A stretch of DNA of 64,000 nucleotides. Origin: Karstenula rhodostoma CBS 690.94. Lineage: Eukaryota > Ascomycota > Dothideomycetes > Pleosporales > Didymosphaeriaceae. This document shows, one piece after another, positions 27,301 to 36,850 of the stretch; position 1 is the stretch's first letter, and every line of letters begins with the position of its first letter. Position numbers and translations under genes: made by a program. The notes beneath the pieces are model-generated. The model was not told the DNA's origin. It ran no database searches and saw only the letters and a program-made list of their open reading frames with translations. The stretch is from positions 930,001 to 994,000 of the forward strand of contig MU001499.1 of assembly GCA_010093485.1 (NCBI GenBank), written 5' to 3'.

Positions 27301-28015
27301 AGTATAGACTACTAAAGGAATTTATTATAAATAGAGATAAGCTCTTTATTTTAAAGTATTAGAATATTTTTACTATAACTTTAGAAATAAACTAAAAGCT
27401 ATTAATAAGCTTCTATTTTAAAATAGATAAATAAATAAAATATATAAATTAGATACTTAAGTAGTATTTATAGTTCTATATTAATAAGTAATAGAATAAC
27501 TAAATAGAACTCCTATTAACTATATAGTTAGTATATAATAGCTTAAGATTAGATATAATAGAATACTTACCTTACTATATAAACTATAGATATAAGCTAG
27601 TTACTTATTAAAATCTAAGGGATATAAAAAGTATCTCTATTAGAGCCTAAGATAAAGTTTAGAAAATAAAAAAACTTTATAAAGTTTTATAGAAAAGAAT
27701 TACCTATAGAACCCTTATAGTATCTAAAAAATATAAATAAATAAAAGATTAAGGGACTAACCCTTAGAAAAGGGGATAAAGTTTTCCTATTATAGAAAAA
27801 TCTAAAAATTAAATAATTAAGTAAGAAACTAGATTACCTTTAAGTAGGACTCTTTAAAGTTTAAGAAATAAAAGGATTAGTTATAACTAAGCTACTTTTA
27901 TTAATAAGTATAAAGATATATTCTATTTTTTATAAATTATTATTAAAATTAGTACCTCTAAATACTTTAATTAAAACCTAGCTAGAGCTAGAGGATAATA
28001 AGTATAAGATTAAAA

Positions 28016-28172
28016 AATTACTACGCCCTTTTTAGTTAGCCTGTACACAGACGCTGGGCGTGCCTTAGCTGCTTTTTTGGTCCCCCTTTATTCGTGTATT
28101 GGTAAAGCACAACGCGCCTTTTTATCCCCCCTACTTTATTGAGTCACCCTACCTTATAGTGAATCTCTATAA
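28016..28172 (+). mobile_element. Short SINE-like element, copy 10: the least RIP-ed copy
   Basis: 157 bp, flanked by the 13-bp repeat tataagattaaaa (28003-28015 and 28173-28185). The uninterrupted site is in Gypsy-2 near 63363-63378. It still has many CA, TG and CG dinucleotides (cctgtacacagacgctgggc, aaagcacaacgcgcc), while the Gypsy-1 sequence on both sides has almost none. It is the best approximation to the active sequence in this window. Confidence 0.87.
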
Positions 28173-29036
28173 TATAAGATTAAAATAATTAAGGACCTAT
28201 AAATAGTTAAGGGTTAGTAAAAATACCTAATTAAGTAGAAAGAATAGCTAGAATAATATAATATTTAAAAACTAAAAAAATTTTTTATAAACTATAAAAA
28301 ACTACTAGAGGACTTCTACTAGTTAATAATAAAAAATTAATTCTAAAGTAATTAGTTAATAAGGATATTAGTCTAAAATTAGAAAAAAAATTAGAAAAAA
28401 TAAAAAAAATTAATAATAGAAGAATTAGCTTATAATTAGTTTAGATTAGTTAAGAGTCTATATAGTAGTAATATAAAAATAGTACTAGTATTTATATTCT
28501 TTAAAATCTCCTCTTCTAAATAATTTAGTATACTAAGTATATAAATATTATAAATTATAAATAATTATTTTTATTTTTCTATCTTTATAATCTCTATTTT
28601 TAAATAAGTAACCTTAATCTTAATATAAAAAAGAATAAAATACTTTTTATATTTTTTAAACTAAATATATTTCTACTTTTTTTTAGAAATTTAAAGACTA
28701 TACTCTATATAAATAGTAATATATATAGTATACTCCCTAGTTAAAATATTTATAAAATACTTTAGAATCCTTTTTTTTATATAATAAGTATACTTTATTA
28801 GTATTATTAGATTATAATAATAAATCTTATTAGTATAGATATAGTAATAATTAGTTAATAATTATTTTAGTACTTTAGGTATAGTTAGGGAAGTTTAAAA
28901 AATCTAGAGAAGAATATAATATTATATTTAAAGGTATAAAAGAATAAATCTTTATACTTCTAAACTATACTATAATAGTAGGTTATAAGGTAATAATAGG
29001 GTATTAGAATAATAACCCTAAAGGGGGGGATAATAT

Positions 29037-29562
29037 TATAATTATAGTAAAACTAGATAAAAAGGAAGGAAAAAATTATATATAAAATATTAGTAATAGA
29101 AATAAGGCTAATAAGTATTTATATATAAATCTATAAAATAGCTTATATTATAAGTTATATAACTATAATTCTACTAAAAGTATAAAATTCTAAAAATATT
29201 AAATCTTAATAAAAGTAAAGTAAATATTTCTATTAAAAGAATAGAATTTATAGAAGTAGACTAGAGGATTCTAGAATAATAAAAATTAAAATAACTAGTA
29301 TATAATCTAAAAGGATCTCTATATAATTTCTATTCTTTATAATTAACTTAAAATATTATTTAAAAGTAGTTTACTTTTATACCTAAATTAAAGCTATTTA
29401 TTTATATATAAATACTTAGTCTTTACTTAGTATTATTATATTATATTCTATTATAGTATAATATTATTATTTAATTTTATATTTACCTCTATTATATTTT
29501 ATTCCTTAAATAATCCTTAAGATATAGACCTAGATTAGGTATATAGGGAACCCCTTATAATA
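29037..29562 (+). repeat. Gypsy-1 3' LTR
   Basis: 526 bp. Relative to the 499-bp LTR of Gypsy-2 it has an extra segment of about 27 bp around 29345-29375. Ends accccttataata, then the target duplication aatat. Confidence 0.82.
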
Positions 29563-29955
29563 AATATTTATATAATTTTAAAAAAATAACTTTAGAGTAT
29601 AAGTTTTAGTATATTATATTTATTTTATATCTAGATATTTTTAGTAATAAGTTAGACTATTATTAATAAAATTTAATTAATTAATTTTTTTAGTTTTTAT
29701 ATAAGTTATCTAACTTTTAAATTTACTTTAAAAGATTAGGACTATTATAAAGAATAATTAAATAGACTATTAAAATTCTATTATTTATAAATTATAGTAA
29801 TATAAGAAATTAGTTTAGTTCTAAAATATTTAAAAAGGTATTAAAATATTTTAAATATCTAAGCTAGTTCTAAATTATATCTATTACTATATTCTACTAC
29901 TTTTTAATTTTTAAATTTTAATATATATAACCTAAGCTTTATTATAGTAGTAATA
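29563..29955 (-). repeat. LTR-like direct repeat, right (5' LTR of Gypsy-3)
   Basis: Matches 17616-18003 in the same orientation, including the run aacctaagctttattata at its right end. It is separated from its own interior by the Gypsy-1 insertion. Confidence 0.55.
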
Positions 29956-32600
29956 ATAATACTAATATATAGAGAATAATATTATAAAAAAAATAGTTTA
30001 TAGTTATCTACTATATTAAAGTATTTATCTATAGTATTAGTAACTATATAATAAATTATTATATTAGACTTATAACTTTAAATTATAAAAAATAATAATC
30101 TAATAACTAGGTAGTTATAGTAAACTATAGGTTACTTAAATATTAAATTAAAACCTAAAGTTACTATCTATATCTATAGAGAATTACCTTTTAGTATAAG
30201 TGAAACTATTATAAATAGTCTAAATATAATTAGTAAGGTTATATATATATAGTAATAGCCTATTTTCTTAGTATACTCGCTATTATATAGTTATAATAAA
30301 TATAGTCTAGAAGGTAAAGATATAGTATAAGCTAATTCTATATACTAGACCTTTATAACCCTTATTCTAGTATTTTATACCTATATATAATTTTAGTCTT
30401 TTATTATAACCTAGTGTCCCCCCTCTATCTTGGTTTGGTAGAAGGATATATATACTTACCCTTCGTTTTAATAAAGCTATATTATAGTATAGTAAAGAAA
30501 AAAGTTATAGGCTTTACTATAGTTCTTATTATTATTACTAGTATTAATGTCTATAGCCTAATAACTAATATATAGATATAGTACTTTAGCTAGAGACTTA
30601 TATATATATTTCCTACTATAGGGTTCTAGGTATAGAACTAGTCTAGTAATATACTATATAACTTTATAATATTAAAGTAAATATTATTATTCTAGATAAA
30701 ATAGAACTTATTATAATTACTAGCTATACTAGACTAGTATAGTATTGGCGTGGTAATTCTATTTATTAGTATAGACTTAGTTAGTATTAGTATAACTATT
30801 ATACTTAGCTTAGAAGTTATACTTAACTTAGAAGTTATTACTAGGGGCTATAGCCCGATAATATAGATATAGATATAAGTATCTAGCTATAATCCTTTAT
30901 AGTTATCTAATATTAGATTCTAGAGATATAGTTAGTCTAGTATAATAGAGAAGTTTTATATAATATTATAATAGCTATTACCTTTAGTAATATAATAGAA
31001 CTTATTATAATTAGTAACTATACTACTCTAGATAGGACTAGGAGTAGTAACTCTATTAGTTAGTATAGGCTTAATTAAAGAGAAAGAAGTTATAGTTATT
31101 ATCTTAGTTAGAACTCTAAAGTTATATTTAATATAGTAAGAGTTATCTATAATAAGTTTATAGCTAGAGCTAATAGAGGGATTCTAAAAGAGGAATTAGC
31201 TACTAAACTAAAGTATAATAAAAATAGTATTTTAGATAGAATAGTTATTAAGCCTATAAGCTCGTAAAAAAAAAGGTAAGTAGCCCTTAAACTACTTTAG
31301 AGGGTTTATATACCTATATAAAAAGATTTATATATATATATAATTTTAAATTATCTATTATTATTAGCTAGTAATTAGTAATAGACTTATAAGTAGTATC
31401 TAAGGATATAACTTCCTAATTAGAGTAGTCTTAAGTAGTATCTAAAACTATTATAGTTAGTAGATCGATTAAGTATATAGATATATAGTAAATTAAGCTA
31501 GTAAGCCCTATAAGTTATATAAAGTACCTCGAAAATATAGTTATAAGTTTTAAGAGACTAAAGTTAAAGCTAGTAGTAAGATATAAGCCTAGATAAAAAG
31601 GTTACTTTTTAACTAGAGTATACTAGAAATATACTAAAAGTATTTAAAAACTTTACTAGAACCGATATATAACCTACCTCTAAAGGATAGTACTAATAAT
31701 ATATATTAGTTTTATTATATATATTTTTTTACCTGCCATTAGCTTACTAGGGTAGGTCCGCTCCTAGTTACTATAGTGGATCCTAAGATAATACTATCTA
31801 TAGAATTACTAGATTATACTAGTTTCTCCTACTAGATAATCTAGATTCTAGTCTATTATTTAAGAAGTCTAGTTTAGTCCCCTTAAGCTAATATATACTC
31901 GCGTTTAGCGTATTATAAGTCTAAATAACGCCTACCTATTTTATATAACCCTTATTTAGAGATATATACTAATATTAAAGATATACTCTATTTATTAAAA
32001 GACTTTTAAATATAAACTATTAATAGAATTTATAGTTTAAGATAAATACTTAGTATATATAAACTATACTACTAGGTATAAAAATTTCCTATTACTAGAG
32101 CTAAGGTAAATAGAATCCCGGCGCCTATATAGAGTAGGATTTTCTAAGCTTACTTTAATTAACTATACCACTAGAAAAGGTTCTTCTATTACTTAATATA
32201 GAGTAATCTAAAGTAGGTTAGGGTCTATACTAAGGCTATATAATCTAGCTAACCCTACTAAGGCCTAGCTTATATATATCTATTAGTTAGGTATAATAGG
32301 CTAAGGAAACTTTAGCTATAGTTATCCTATAACTAGTAACGTATAGTTACCTATAAATAGTAGGGCTAATTAACTAATATAGTATATAATTTATTAGTAT
32401 TAGCCTTAAAGACTATATAAAGCTAGGCTTCCGAGTCTAGAGGGGACTATATACCCTAAAGGTAATAATAGTATTTAACTCCTTAATATCCTTTAATAGT
32501 ATGGATAGTACGTTATAGTCTAGACTTAAGATTAAATAAATATCTTACTTAATAATTTAGTAGTATATTAGAAATTTTTACTTTTATTAATATAGAGATT
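29956..32600. other. RIP-ed sequence, repeat/host transition, unassigned
   Basis: To about 30.4 kb the sequence is as depleted as the repeats. Beyond about 30410 (tagtgtcccccctctatctt) residual CpG and TG increase, and no matching copy was seen in the window, so this looks like former single-copy sequence. Two partly similar blocks around 30700-30790 and 31010-31080 (both with agaacttattataatta) may be an internal duplication. No protein family was recognised. Confidence 0.4.
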
Positions 32601-34120
32601 CTAGGTAGTAAGCTAAGTAGAGGTAGTATTATAAAAATAAATTAATAGAGTTTAGTTACTACTAATTAGATAGGATTTAATCTCTCTAGATAGATAATTA
32701 GATTTACTAACTTAAACTATAAGATTCCTTATACTTATATTCTATTCTAATAAGGGATATTTTTAAAATAAAATTATAGAGAATAAATAAGCTTATTAAT
32801 TTATATAGCTAATATAAAGGTATCCTTACTTAATTCTATATTAGTAAGTATACTCTATAAGTTATTTTTAAATCTATATAATTTACTATTCTCCTATATT
32901 AGATATAGTTATTTAGCTTTAAAGTATATATAATATAAGTCTATTATATAGAGGCTATAATAGTCCTAGTCTTAAAATAACTCTCTATAATCTATAGCCT
33001 TATAAATATAATTATTAATAGTATTTATATAACTATTATACTAGAGCTACTATTCTAAAATCTAAATAGATATAGATAATACTAGATACCTTTCTTAAGG
33101 TTAGAAGTATAGGCACTAATAGACACGAGTAATAGATAAACTATTAGAAAAAGATCTATTATTATAGTATAAAATATAATTATACTTAAGTAACTAACTC
33201 TAGAGTCTACTTTTATATAGTCTCTATATTTTATTATAGTACCTACTATAACGGTTTCTTAGGGAGGATTAATAATAGTATCTAAGTAGCTATTACTAGT
33301 ACTACTATAACTACTAGTATTACTATTACCTAGATTTATTAAGTTACTAGCAGGATTAGTTAAATCGAGTTTACCGCCAGGTATAGAGATATATATTATT
33401 AAGCTAAAAGATAGTTTCGCTCTATAGAGATTAGAGTACTATAAATTAATACTATTATTCTACTTAATAATATCTTACTATAAAGTACTATTATCGACTA
33501 TAATCGCGATATATTTATCTATACTTTTAACTATATAGATTTAATATTATAAAGGAAGATATAAGGTTAAGCTAGTAACTATATTTATATAATTAATTAG
33601 ATTTAAATTATTATAGTAGAGAGAAGTTAAGGAGACCTAGTTCACTAATATAATACTATTATATATATTACTATTCTCTATTATATAGGTTTTCCTAGAG
33701 GTATAGCTAGGATCTATAGTATTAATATAAATAGGGCTAGAAATCGAATTAATTAGCGCGAAAGCTCTAGGGTAATCTATAAAGTATTAGACTCTATTAT
33801 AGAATATACTATATAGCTACTTACTCTTATTAATATAGTCTAGTATACCTATATAATTCTTATTATAGGCTAAGTATAGGAATATTTATATTAACTAAAG
33901 CTTTATACTATAGTAATAAGAGTAGAGGTAATCCTTTAGTATATTTTTAAATTTCTACACTAGTATCTACGAGTCGATAATATCTACACTAATTAGTGAG
34001 GCTAACTAGAGTAAAGAGAATTTAACTAATTATTATAGTATACTAAACTAGTATTATTCCTTAGGTAGGTCTTATTCTATCTAGTATAGATAGGATTAAT
34101 TAACGCTAGAACTAGATATC
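32600..34120 (-). pseudogene. RIP-damaged minus-strand relic, probable membrane protein
   Basis: On the minus strand a frame with few stops, mostly TAG/TAA of the RIP kind, runs over about 33000-34000. It contains a Ser/Thr/Asn-rich segment with potential N-glycosylation sites (complement of about 33300-33390: Asn-Thr-Ser-Ser-Tyr-Ser-Ser-Thr). After about 40 residues comes a strongly hydrophobic stretch (complement of about 33120-33190) and then a Trp/Asn/Ser-Ser-Ser-like segment. A long extracellular part, one membrane helix and a short tail recall fungal DUF3176-type proteins, but this is a weak guess. It would be transcribed away from the neighbouring chitinase gene. Introns and ends could not be set; frame continuity is lost below about 33000. 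Confidence 0.35.
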
Positions 34121-35489
34121 TAGGTACTAGCTATAGAGTACTAGTATAGGCTCTAGAGATTTACCTCCGTGTTTAAGAATTAAATTATATTAGTAGATAC
34201 TTATTTTAAAGCCTATATTAGAAATAGTTTTTATAAGGTATAAGTGGATTAAATAGATATATACTAGAAAGTTCTAAACTATATAAAGTTATATATATAG
34301 AATTTATTAAAGTGGTATTATTAAGGGATTAGTAGTACCTCTACTTATTAAGAGACTTTATAAAGTTATTATAAGGAATAGGCTAATAGAGTACTTACTT
34401 ATATATTAAGCTAAGTCCTATTCCCTTAAAGACACTATTCGGGGCTAATATAAATCCTATTATAGATTAATAATAAAATAGATTAGAGAATAAACTAGCG
34501 CTTATAAGGTTAAGGAAAAGAATAAGGAGAGTAAATAGAAAAGATAATATCTTTCTATTATAGATAATAAAGAATTTAAAGAGTAATAAAATAATTTAAA
34601 GATAGTTTTAACTTTTATTATTATAGTAGGTAATGTCTTTAAACGTTTTATAGTATATTCTAACTATAAGTAAATCTACTCTAAGTCCTTATAATTATAG
34701 ATAATATACTAAAGTAGGTCTAAAAGAAATAATATATACTAGAAATAAATAATATAATTTCTCTAATTTATTATAGGTATATTTAATAGTGTTATAGTAC
34801 TTATAAGGCGTGGTAGATATATCGCGCTATACTAGAAATATTAGTAGTTAGCTTAACTTTAGTTAGAGCCCGCGTGTAATCTATTAGACTGGAAAAAATT
34901 TATATACGAAGACTCCTTCCTTACTAGTCTTTACCCTACTATAGACTTGGCCCCTATAGCTCGAGGAAGGACTATATATTAGGTTAGTACTAGTGGATAT
35001 AAAAATATCTTATACTTAATATAAATTTAGGGTTTTAGAGTATAAAATAGCTAAAATAAGATAGTTTCTATATATTCTTTCTATTTATAATAAAACTTTA
35101 AGCTTATATTTCTAATTTAGTAGTAATACTATATTTTTATAGCTTCTAATAATAAAGCCTTTATTTATTATTATATACTTCTATATACTAATTTTATAAG
35201 CTAGTCTATCTTTATAATAGGACTATTTAGTGGCGAATCCTTATTCTAAAGAATACTATAGTAAATTAGGTTAGTATAGATTTAGACCTAAGTACTATAG
35301 GTATAATTATAAGTCGTCTTCTACTTTTTATTTATACTAATAACTGGTAGAAACGATTATATAGATACCTATAAATAGAAAGCTAAGTATAATCTAGAAT
35401 AGAATAATAGTAATAAGTAGATAAATACTACTAACTACCTACTTAATATCTACTATAGCGAGTAAGTTACTCTAGAGTTATATTAGAAT
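34121..35489 (+). other. RIP-ed region upstream of the chitinase catalytic domain
   Basis: Expected place of the promoter and N-terminal exons (signal peptide, LysM) of the chitinase gene. Some plus-strand frames with Gln-type stops occur (for example about 34370-34560), but I could not identify LysM repeats or a start codon. Confidence 0.3.
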
Positions 35490-36775
35490 CTATACTAACT
35501 TTTTACCCCTAGTTCAGGCTATTATAGTATAACTAAATTATTCTATAGAGATAATAAAGTTAATAGACTATCTTATAACGTAGGGTCTACTTCTATTAAT
35601 AAAGTTATTAGATATTATAAAGTATAGTTAATAATAGAATACTCTTATTATAGTATATAACTAGAGGATATTCCCTTTAGTTTATATATATATATAAAGT
35701 CTATTAATTACTTACTTATATCTATATTCTATACTAACTTTTATAGTTTTATATTTACTATAATCGATCTAGATATATATAAAGTTAAAGCTAGTAATAC
35801 TTAGACTAAGTTATTTATAGAAAGGATTAGATTAATTAAGATTCTTTAACTAGATATTAAGATCTAGATTACTTTAGATAGATGGTTATTTAATAACCTA
35901 TAGATACCTACTACTATAATATTTAGCAATCTTATATATAGTAAATTAAATTAGGCTAAGTTTTTTAATAGCCTTTTATTGATAATAAATATATATAGAT
36001 TCGATAGAATTAATATTTACTAGGAGTATCCTATAGCTAATAATTATAGTGGCTAAAAAGAGAATTATAAGAACTTTATTAGTTTTATTAAAGCTTTAAG
36101 GTTAAAGTTTAGTGATAAGAAGGGTATCTTATTAATACTACCTATAAGTTATTAGTATAAGTCGGTTAACTAAATAGTTTACTATCGATTAACTTACTAT
36201 AGATTTTTAATACTTTAATATAAAGGCTCTAGAGAAGTATATTAACTAGTTTAATATTATAACCTATAATATATATAGTACGTGGGATATTAATAATAAA
36301 TTTATAGGGTAAGTAGAACTATAGTTTATCTGGCGAAGCTAGCTAATATTTAATTAGACCTTTTATTAACACTTATACTAACTAGACTAATATTTAGAAA
36401 TGACTAGATCTTCTATAGTATAATAAAATTAATTCTAATAAGGTTATTCTAGGTATAGTATTCTATACCTAGGTATTTTAGTTAGTAGATCTAAACTACT
36501 TTAAACCTAAGTATATAGTAGTATCCACTAGTAATTCTAGAAAGTACTTAAACATGGTAGGAGTTCTCCTAAACGCTAAGATTTAAGATATAATTAAGTA
36601 GAAGAAGCTAACTCTAAGGAACTACTAGTAGGAAACTATTAGGGTAATTTACTAGGATAACTAGTGGGTATCCTACAATAATAAGTAGACCTAAAGGCTT
36701 AAGATTAATAAGGTAAAATGGTAATATATTAAAGGAATTATAGTTTAGGCAATTAGTTAAGATAATAAGAATTTG
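35490..36775 (+). pseudogene. RIP-destroyed GH18 catalytic half of a class V chitinase gene
   Basis: Plus-strand relic of the CBM18-like end and GH18 domain of a fungal class V (killer-toxin-like) chitinase, an enzyme that hydrolyses chitin. About 35515-35590 resembles the SGYCGTT...FCGDN part of a CBM18. The frame then gives VIxYYE-like (about 35607), a W-I-A-L-G-G-W-like segment with Trp to stop and Gly to Asp/Arg (about 35870), and the catalytic DGxDxDWEYP block reduced to F-D-R-I-N-I-Y-stop-E-Y-P (35999-36033). Next come LPxSYWY with Trp to stop (about 36140-36160) and FNIITYN...TWD (about 36258-36290). The end of the domain matches GVLxNAEIQDII, QWVSYDD and the VWAIS block with Trp to stop (36560-36760). 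At least two RIP-ed introns with CTAAC-type branch sites are likely. The frame runs without a break into 36776. Catalytic acids are lost, so no chitinase activity is possible. Confidence 0.85.
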
Positions 36776-36850
36776 ATAAATACTATAGCTCTTATAAGGG
36801 CGGCGGGGCGTAAGGTTATAGATATACCCGACTTTAGCGAGCTTCCTTCT
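36776..36850. other. RIP boundary inside the chitinase gene
   Basis: Within about 80 bp the sequence changes from nearly CA/TG/CG-free to normal: the run gggcggcggggcgtaagg at about 36799 is the first GC-rich stretch, and from 36850 CA and TG are frequent. The reading frame and the match to the chitinase family continue across it, so the boundary is a limit of mutation, not an insertion junction. Confidence 0.75.

Larger units (their letters stand above)
21881..29562 (+). mobile_element. Gypsy-1: chromodomain Ty3/Gypsy retrotransposon, RIP-degraded
   Basis: About 7.7 kb, LTRs at 21881-22541 and 29037-29562, with 5-bp target duplication aatat at 21876-21880 and 29563-29567. The 5' LTR is enlarged by a SINE-like insertion. 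A purine run (aaggggggga) precedes the 3' LTR. Plus-strand pol relic: the reverse transcriptase box reads YFNNIFIYF at about 25930-25960 (YFDDIFIYS with Asp to Asn). At about 28223-28285 the frame reads YLIK*KE*, then an Asn-Ile-stop and a Lys-rich stretch, which is a chromodomain (LVKWKGY...TWEP type) with Trp changed to stop. This places it among chromoviruses. It is inserted in Gypsy-3 and carries three SINE-like copies. No intact frame. Confidence 0.82.

Noticed and set aside
1..30400. AT-rich stretch as mitochondrial DNA or an AT-rich centromere satellite
   Set aside because: It contains nested LTR retrotransposons with target duplications and RIP-type codon decay, with no mitochondrial genes and no tandem satellite.
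33360..33420. Possible LysM domain on the plus strand
   Set aside because: A Y-x-V-x-x-G-D-S-like string can be read, but the minus-strand frame is longer and cleaner, and no second LysM element or Cys pattern follows.
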